Origin: Roseiflexus sp. | GTDB taxonomy: Bacteria; Chloroflexota; Chloroflexia; Chloroflexales; Roseiflexaceae | DNA length: 57,196 bases | Direction: 5' to 3' | NCBI GenBank assembly: GCA_025062325.1 | Contig: JANXAL010000091.1 | Coordinates: 1-57,196 of the forward strand | Notes under the pieces: model-generated | What the model was told of the DNA's origin: nothing | What the model saw: the letters and a program-made list of their open reading frames with translations, nothing else | Databases searched by the model: none | Part shown: in pieces, positions 52,155 through 57,196 of the stretch | How the letters are laid out: every line of letters begins with the position of its first letter | How positions within the stretch are numbered: the stretch's first letter is position 1 | Translations under genes and position numbers: made by a program

Positions 52155-53128
52155 ACATTGTCCGGCATAACGCCTTCTGCAATCCGCTGGCGGAACAGCG
52201 CAATCGTCTCGGCGACCGCCTGTTCCAGCGGCGTAAATGGCAATTCACCGATCACCCGCTCGAGCGGCGCGGCGTCGAACGCTTCCGGGAAGGGGAGCGG
52301 CTTCTCATCGAAGGTGATCAGCCCGCGCGCCTCCGGCGCCGCCGCCTCGATTGCCGCCACAATCTCGCCCATCGTCGCCACACTGCCGCGCAGGTTGAAG
52401 ATCTCTGCGCCCTGGAACGGCGCGCGTGCGCAGGCGATGAAGGCGCGCGCCACATCGTCGGCGTACTGATAGCTGGCGCGCCCGCCATATGGAATGTGGT
52501 ACGGTTTGCCGAGCGCTGCCGCAACCATCGCCTTCGTCGGGCTTGACGTCAGCCCCTGGTCGCGCCCCGGACCATAGACGATGTACGGACGCAGACCAAT
52601 GCTCGCCACCTGTGCGTCCTGCCAGTAGACACGCGCTGTGCCTTCGTTGGCCTGCTTGAACACGCCGTAGAGCGTTGTTGGATGCCCGATCGCACCGTGC
52701 GCCACCATCCCGGAGGGATCGGCGTCAACCGCGTCGTACACCGCCGCCGACGAGGCGTAAACCACGCTGCCGATCCGTTCGCGGCGCCGCGCCACCGCCT
52801 CGAAGACATTCACCGTGCCGACGACATTGACGCGCGCGCCGAGCGGCGGATTGGCGCGCACAAACGGAATCTGGAGCGCCGCCAGATGAATGACGCGCGT
52901 GATGGCATACTCGTCGAGCGCGCGTTCGAGCGCGTCCAGATCGGTAATGTCGCCATTCACGAACGTCACCCGCGCCAGTTCCTCGTCGGACATGATCAAC
53001 TTCAGGCGGCGCGGATCGCTCGCCAGGTCGAAGACGACGACCGGCGTCCCTTCACGCACCAGGTTGCGGACGGTCCACGCGCCAATACACCCCAGCGCGC
53101 CGGTGATCAGGAAACGTTCGTTGTGCAT
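52151..53128 (-). CDS. NAD-dependent nucleotide-sugar epimerase/dehydratase
   Basis: The 325-residue extended SDR has the NAD motif ITGALGCIGAWTVRNL near 8-23, acidic VVVFDLASDPRRL, GDITDLDAL, the serine block VVYASSAAVYDA and the catalytic YGVFK (Tyr near 155, Lys near 159). The usual order is intact. It would interconvert or dehydrate a nucleotide sugar; GalE-like or dTDP-sugar enzymes are alternatives. It is the first gene of a two-gene operon with the GH5 lipoprotein. Confidence 0.88.
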   Translation of the reverse strand: MHNERFLITGALGCIGAWTVRNLVREGTPVVVFDLASDPRRLKLIMSDEELARVTFVNGDITDLDALERALDEYAITRVIHLAALQIPFVRANPPLGARVNVVGTVNVFEAVARRRERIGSVVYASSAAVYDAVDADPSGMVAHGAIGHPTTLYGVFKQANEGTARVYWQDAQVASIGLRPYIVYGPGRDQGLTSSPTKAMVAAALGKPYHIPYGGRASYQYADDVARAFIACARAPFQGAEIFNLRGSVATMGEIVAAIEAAAPEARGLITFDEKPLPFPEAFDAAPLERVIGELPFTPLEQAVAETIALFRQRIAEGVMPDNV

Positions 53129-53269
53129 GGTTGTGGGGCTTGCATTCAGTACAGAGAAGAGCGCAGATACACGTCAGCAGAGAAGAAACCATGCCCTGCG
53201 ACGCAAACGCAGACCGATGGTCAGTCGGGCTATTCCATCCTCAGAGCGGTTGTTGCGCGCCATTAATGG

Positions 53270-53372
53270 AGTTTGAGAAAATAATCCGGCATCGCCCGGT
53301 CCAGCCCGCGCAGGCGGGCTTCGCAACCGTAGCCCGCGACTTCAGGCGCCGGGCGGGTGGGCTCCATTATAG
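53270..53372 (-). repeat. Solo copy of the 70-bp hairpin repeat
   Basis: Read on the minus strand it gives CCCACCCGCCCGGCGCCTGA, CGCGGGCTACGGTTGCGAAG, CCCGCCTGCGCGGGCTGG and GGATTATTTTCTCAAACTCC, matching the last unit and tail at 40755-40844. It separates the epimerase gene from the DUF2442 gene. Confidence 0.8.
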
Positions 53373-53391
53373 CACGGGACAGAAAAGACGG

Positions 53392-53703
53392 TTGCTGACC
53401 GATGGGGAGAGAGCAGCGATTGGATGCGAAGTCAGTCGGCCCTACACGCTGCGTGTGACGTTCGATGATGGGACGGAGCGCGAGATCGATGTTCGCCCGG
53501 TATTGGCGGGAGAGATATATGGCGCTTTGCAGGACGAGGCATTCTTTAACCAGGTAGCGATTGACCCGGAAACCCACACGCTCGTATGGCCGAATGGAGC
53601 GGATTTCGATCCCGAAACGCTTCATGAGTGGCCAGAGTACGCTGATGCACTGAAGCGCACGGCTTCGCAGTGGGCGATGGCTCACGTCAAGGCGCAAGAA
53701 TAA
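53392..53703 (+). CDS. DUF2442 protein, start altered by a repeat
   Basis: The frame gives about 103 residues from a TTG at 53392. The DUF2442 core is complete: YTLRVTFDDGTEREIDVRPV, LAGEIYGALQDEAFFNQVAI, TLVWPNGADFDPETLHEWP. DUF2442 proteins often pair with DUF4160 partners in toxin-antitoxin-like modules; none is present here. The open frame continues 261 bases upstream, but that part runs through the 70-bp hairpin repeat and is not likely coding. No good ribosome-binding site is visible, so insertion of the repeat may have removed the original start region. It may be silent. Confidence 0.6.
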   Translation: MLTDGERAAIGCEVSRPYTLRVTFDDGTEREIDVRPVLAGEIYGALQDEAFFNQVAIDPETHTLVWPNGADFDPETLHEWPEYADALKRTASQWAMAHVKAQE

Positions 53704-53720
53704 ACGTTGCCGACCGCCTC

Positions 53721-54165
53721 CTACCCCCGCGCCAGCGCCGCATCGACCCACTGAAACCCCCTGACCAGATCCATGCCAATCTCTCGGTACGCCCGGAGCA
53801 GCGCAGTATCCACGGCGAACCACTGGAGCACCTCATCACACGTCTGCGCCCGTCGCCATGCATCAGCCTGTACATTACCCACATGTCACACCGCGTCATA
53901 CGCACTATCTTGCGGGAGAGCGTCCTGATGCGGAATGTGGTAGCGAGACTTCGGCGAACACGCCTTTCTGAAACATCGCTTTTTCCGCATCAGGAAGCCA
54001 TCGTCGGACTTGTGGGTAATGCATAGATGCATCAGCAAGGAGGCGCACGGCGTCGGTGATACGCTCCCGTCCACAAATGTCACTGCCGTGTATTTCGTCG
54101 CAGACCGGTTCGATCCGCTGGTTCCTGGCGTGCAGCCCTGCCTTGAGATTGCGAGCGACCGCGCC
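53721..54165 (-). pseudogene. Decayed C-terminal end of a TPR-repeat gene
   Basis: On the minus strand the frame VRLLADAWRRAQTCDEVLQW, FAVDTALLRAYREIGMDLVR, GFQWVDAALARG ends at a TAG at 53721-53723. It closely matches the end of the TPR protein at 55058-57196 (AESWRQAQTREELLQLFAID and GFQWVDAALARG). A 159-bp element splits it after 53867. Upstream of about 54080 the similarity fades, so most of the gene is gone. Confidence 0.75.
53868..54026. mobile_element. 159-bp inverted-repeat element (MITE) with 10-bp target duplication
   Basis: The ends are CTGTACATTACCCACATGTC and, reversed, CTATGCATTACCCACAAGTC (17 of 20 identical). ATGCATCAGC stands directly outside both ends (53858-53867 and 54027-54036), where the intact paralogue has one such site. 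Inside is a perfect 13-bp inverted repeat, TCCTGATGCGGAA (53923-53935) and its complement (53983-53995). It carries no gene. Confidence 0.85.
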
Positions 54166-54218
54166 AACGACAGAGGTCTTTGCGTCGAGCAGGCGTGCCG
54201 TCTAACGAGCAGGCATGC

Positions 54219-54224
54219 TAGAAT
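54219..54224 (+). promoter_or_regulatory. -10 element directly before the PIN gene
   Basis: TAGAAT ends seven bases before the ATG at 54231. If used, the transcript would begin at or next to the start codon, making it leaderless. No Shine-Dalgarno is seen. The -35 is weak. Confidence 0.4.
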
Positions 54225-54230
54225 ATCACT

Positions 54231-54482
54231 ATGATAAAAGTGTATCTCGATTCATGCGCAATTCAACGTCCGCTCGATACGCCAACCCAGACTCGCGTTG
54301 CACTGGAAGCGGAAGCGGTTCTTGGCATTCTCTTCCTGTGCGATGCCGGGCGTATCGAACTGGTTTCAGCGGATTACTTCTGCACATGTGACGACCAACT
54401 GCTGCGCAAGGCAAAGCGCATCAGCGATGTGGGAGTGAAAGTTGTCTCTCCGCTTGATATGATCCAGGAGATTGAGCAATGA
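54231..54482 (+). CDS. PIN-domain toxin with apparent internal deletion
   Basis: The protein has only 83 residues. The N-terminus MIKVYLDSCAIQRPLDTPTQ with Asp7 and an acidic EAEAVLG helix is a good PIN start. The C-terminus ADYFCTCDDQLLRKAK is a good PIN end with its Asp pair. Full PIN proteins have about 130-150 residues, and the central helices between LVS and ADYF (junction near residue 46) seem to be missing without a frame shift. An active RNase fold is unlikely. It overlaps the next gene by four bases, the normal toxin-antitoxin arrangement. Confidence 0.7.
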   Translation: MIKVYLDSCAIQRPLDTPTQTRVALEAEAVLGILFLCDAGRIELVSADYFCTCDDQLLRKAKRISDVGVKVVSPLDMIQEIEQ

Positions 54483-54691
54483 CCACGGAAGTCAAACCAC
54501 TGGCCGAGATCAACCAGCAGGCCATTCGCCTGCTCTATCGAGAGTTAGGCGTCGTCAACGCCGTTCGTTTTCTGAAACAGTTCACGACTGGCTTTGGAGA
54601 TTACACCAAAGAGCGTGACGTCTTGTTTGGCGACAAGACATTAGACGAGATTGTGAGCGACATCGAGCAACGGCGAACGTCGTCCTCCTGA
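54479..54691 (+). CDS. Probable antitoxin partner of the PIN protein
   Basis: The 70-residue acidic protein reads EINQQAIRLLYRELGVVNAV, RFLKQFTTGFGDYTKERDVL, DKTLDEIVSDIEQRR. It is a short helical protein of a type I recall as a neighbour of PIN genes in Chloroflexota and cyanobacteria. Its ATG overlaps the PIN stop. It would neutralise the toxin by binding; it appears intact even though the toxin is shortened. Confidence 0.65.
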   Translation: MTTEVKPLAEINQQAIRLLYRELGVVNAVRFLKQFTTGFGDYTKERDVLFGDKTLDEIVSDIEQRRTSSS

Positions 54692-54892
54692 AGCCTCCTC
54701 GACAGCTCGCCGCCTGACCGGGAACGGTTAACGCAGAGGCGCTGGAGGTGCGGAAGGCAGTCTGACAGGCGTTCAAATGCGGCGCCAGAACATCTTCTTC
54801 AAAGCCGGAGCGGCAGGGCAAACCCGGCGACAAACACCAGGGCAGGGCTGATGCCGCCGATGGAAAAAGCGACCGCAACCGCCGCCTACCCC

Positions 54893-55073
54893 CCTCTCAA
54901 GTGTAAGCTTTTTAGGGTGCTAAGCGGGTTTGCCGCATCTTGACGCCCTTGTTCCCCTCATCCCCCCGCCCCCTTCTCCCACAAGGGGAGAAGGGGGAGT
55001 TGGGGCGTCCTGTTGCCCGAAATTGGGCGATGCAACGCAAAGGCTTGCTGAAAAAATCTACACCTGTGAGCTA
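54893..55073 (+). repeat. C-rich MITE-like element, copy E
   Basis: Left end CCTCTCAAGTGTAAGCTTTT, right end GAAAAAATCTACACCTGTGA, imperfect inverted repeats. The interior has GGGTTTGCCGCATCTTGACG, the CCTTCTCCC/GGGAGAAGG hairpin and GGGCGATGCAACGCAAAGGC. CTACCCC flanks it at 54886-54892 and 55074-55080. Its right end overlaps the last codons of the TPR gene. The rest of 54692-54892 holds no gene. Confidence 0.7.
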
Positions 55074-57196
55074 CTACCCCGCGCCAGCGCCGCATCGACC
55101 CACTGAAACCCCTCGACGAACCCCATCCCAATCTCCGGGTATGCCCGGAGCAGCGCCGCATCAATGGCAAACAACTGCAGCAATTCCTCGCGCGTCTGCG
55201 CCTGTCGCCACGACTCAGCAAGGAGGTGCACGGCGTCAGCGATGCGCCCGGCCTGCGCCAGCGCCGTCGCCACTGCCCCCAGCGCCCCGGCGCGCTTCCT
55301 TCCCTCGGTGAACTCAGCGGCATCGTGCGCTGCCCTAAAGAAGTCGTTCGCCTCGTCCACCCGCCCAGCCTGCGCCAGCGCCGCTGCCACTTCAGCCAGC
55401 GCCCCGGCGCGCAGCCCAGTGTCTGGAATGGCGTCGGCAAGCGCATGCGCCTCGTCTGCCCGCCCGGCCTGCGCTAGCGCCGACACCACAGCGCCCAGCG
55501 CCCGAGCGTGCTGAAATACATCAGGGATGGCCTCAGCAGCAGCGCGCGCCTCGTCCACCCGCCCAGCCCACGCCAGCGCCGCCGCCATCTCAGCCAGCGC
55601 CGCGGCGCGCTCCTTGTCGTCCGGAATGGCCTCGGCGAGCGTGCGCGTCTCCTCGAACCGTCCCGTCCGCACCAGCGCTGCCGCCACAGCGCCTAGCACA
55701 TTGGAGAAAAATTTGTCAGGAACGGTCGCAGCCTCGGTGCGCGCCTCCTCAACCTGCCCGGCTCGCGCCAGCGCCACCGCCACAGCGCTCAGCGCCTTAG
55801 CATAGCGCCAGTTGGTAGGAATGGACTCGGCTGTGGCGCGCGCCTCCTCAAACCGTCCCGTCTGCGCCAGCGCCGCTGCCAGGTCGCCTAGTGCCCAGGC
55901 GCGGTCCTGATCGTCAGGAATGGCTGCGGCGATGGCACGCGCTTCGGCGAAGACCGTGTCTGCTTCATCTGTCCGCCCGGCCTGTACCTGCGCTGCTGCC
56001 AGGTCGCCCATCGCTACGGCGCGGCACCAGTTGTCAGGAATGGACTCGGCAGCAGCACGTGCCGCTTTAAACCGCCCCGCCTTCGACAGCGCCGCCGCCA
56101 CAGCGCCTAGCACCGCAGCACGCCTGCCTTCGTCGGGAATGGACTCGGCGGTAGCGCGCAGAGCGGCAAAAACCGCATCCGCTTCACCTGTCTGCCCGGC
56201 TTGCGCCAGCGCCGCTGCCAAGTTGCCCAGCGCCCTGGCGTGGCGCCGGACTTCGTCACGAGTGGCAGCGGTACAGGCTTCGGCAAAGATCGTGTCCGCT
56301 GCATCTGTCTGCCCGGCTTGCGCTAGCGCCGCTGCCAGGTCGCCTAGCTCCCTGGCACGGAACCAGTCGTCAGGAATGACCACGGCGACGGCGCGCGCCT
56401 CCTCAAATCGTCCGGCCTGTGCCAGTGCCTTAGCCACGGCGCCCAGCGCCTCGGCGCGATACCTGGCGACAGGAATAGCCCCAGCGACGGCGTGCGCCTC
56501 CTCAAATCGCCCGGCCTGTGCCAGCGCCCTAGCTACAGCGCCCAGCGCTCCAGCATTGTGCCAGGCATCGTCACGAATGGCAGCGGCGGCACGGGCTTCG
56601 GCAAAGACCGCGTCCGCTTCATCTGTCCACCCTGCCTGCGTCAGCGCCGCTGCCAGGTTGCCCAACGCTTCAGCGCGGCGCCTAGCGTCAGGAATAGCCG
56701 TAGCGATGGCACGCGCCTTGGCAAAGACCGCGTCTGCTTCGTCCACCCGTCCCACCCGCGCCAGCGCCGCCGCCAGGTTGCCCAGCGCCTCGACGCGGTC
56801 GTCGGCATAACGAATGGCCGCAGCGACAGCGCGCGCCTCCTCAACCCGCCCGGCCCGCGCCAGCATCGTTGCCAGGTCGCTTAGCGCCCTGGCGCGGCAC
56901 CCTAGGATGTCAGGAATGGCTTCGGTTGCGGCATACGCCTCCTCAACCCGCCCTGCCTGCGCTAGCGCTCGCGCCACAGCACTTAGCGCCTCGGCGCGGT
57001 CCCAAGGTATACCATCGTCAGAAATAGTCTCGGCCGCTGCGTGCGCCTCGGCAAAGCCTGCGTCTGCTTCATTCACCTGCCCAGCCTGTACCAGTGCCGC
57101 CGCCAAAGCGCTCAGCGCTGCAGCGCGGTACCGATCGTCAGAAATGGCTTCGATCACTGCGCGCGCCTCCTCTACCCGCCCCGCCCGCGCCAGCGC
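55058..57196 (-). CDS. TPR-like repeat protein (5' end beyond the window)
   Basis: At least 712 residues are present and the frame is still open at 57196, so the start is outside. It consists of about 19 helical repeats of two lengths: 33 residues (ALGAVAKALAQAGRFEEARA type) and about 40 residues where DEADAVFAEARA lengthens the second helix. A short C-terminal domain (FAIDAALLRAYPEIGMGFVE, GFQWVDAALARG) ends it. The decayed paralogue at 53721 stops right after ALARG. Here the frame reads on through SSSQV to a TAG supplied by the MITE copy E. Such repeats bind proteins; any fused N-terminal domain is unseen. Confidence 0.85.
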   Translation of the reverse strand, partial: ALARAGRVEEARAVIEAISDDRYRAAALSALAAALVQAGQVNEADAGFAEAHAAAETISDDGIPWDRAEALSAVARALAQAGRVEEAYAATEAIPDILGCRARALSDLATMLARAGRVEEARAVAAAIRYADDRVEALGNLAAALARVGRVDEADAVFAKARAIATAIPDARRRAEALGNLAAALTQAGWTDEADAVFAEARAAAAIRDDAWHNAGALGAVARALAQAGRFEEAHAVAGAIPVARYRAEALGAVAKALAQAGRFEEARAVAVVIPDDWFRARELGDLAAALAQAGQTDAADTIFAEACTAATRDEVRRHARALGNLAAALAQAGQTGEADAVFAALRATAESIPDEGRRAAVLGAVAAALSKAGRFKAARAAAESIPDNWCRAVAMGDLAAAQVQAGRTDEADTVFAEARAIAAAIPDDQDRAWALGDLAAALAQTGRFEEARATAESIPTNWRYAKALSAVAVALARAGQVEEARTEAATVPDKFFSNVLGAVAAALVRTGRFEETRTLAEAIPDDKERAAALAEMAAALAWAGRVDEARAAAEAIPDVFQHARALGAVVSALAQAGRADEAHALADAIPDTGLRAGALAEVAAALAQAGRVDEANDFFRAAHDAAEFTEGRKRAGALGAVATALAQAGRIADAVHLLAESWRQAQTREELLQLFAIDAALLRAYPEIGMGFVEGFQWVDAALARGSSSQV

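Noticed and set aside
53131-53391. Long N-terminus for the DUF2442 protein
   Set aside because: This part translates the 70-bp hairpin repeat and is not conserved domain sequence.

Overview
The window looks like chromosomal DNA of a GC-rich filamentous Chloroflexota bacterium, most like Roseiflexus. The reasons are the YYY-type (DUF2298) giant membrane proteins, the tetratricopeptide/proline-rich membrane proteins, the YFPETGH modules on a secreted protease, and the many C-rich or hairpin-forming intergenic repeats. The assignment rests on recognised families and style; no search was run.

Layout. 1-4454: two paralogous membrane-anchored TPR proteins embedded in repeat-rich intergenic DNA. 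4455-15813: a 2677-residue fused membrane protein (GT-C-like part, two DUF2298 parts, TPR tail) and a separate 948-residue DUF2298 protein, probably acting on cell-surface glycans. 15814-23860 (minus strand): ABC exporter, small membrane-anchored protein, PIG-L/LmbE deacetylase, KefB-type antiporter and an eRF1-like protein. 24024-29013: secreted subtilase and a Ser/Thr kinase with a TPR sensor part. 29624-30898: tRNA-Gly(CCC) with its own promoter and terminator, then a membrane-anchored thermonuclease. 30913-37472 (minus): dnaE and a family 5 solute-binding lipoprotein. 37581-40468: an M20 peptidase homologue that appears to have lost catalytic residues, translationally coupled to a DUF2723 glycosyltransferase-like protein.

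41213-50908 holds a type III-D CRISPR effector module: cas6, then a tightly overlapping operon of HD-less cas10, csm3-like, csx10, small helical subunit, three more Cas7/RAMP genes, csx19, and a last gene with a helical N-terminus and an S1-like C-terminus that I cannot assign to a named Cas family. No cas1, cas2, CRISPR array or CARF effector lies in the window, so adaptation, spacers and any cyclic-oligoadenylate effector must be elsewhere if they exist.

51021-57196: a GH5 glycosidase coupled to an NAD-dependent epimerase, a DUF2442 protein, a decayed TPR gene interrupted by a 159-bp inverted-repeat element with a 10-bp target duplication, a PIN toxin with an apparent internal deletion plus its partner, and a TPR-repeat protein running off the window. 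Several dispersed repeat families recur through the window: a C-rich MITE-like element with terminal inverted repeats, a 70-bp hairpin repeat, a long inverted repeat around the first TPR gene, and a pyrimidine leader shared by two genes.
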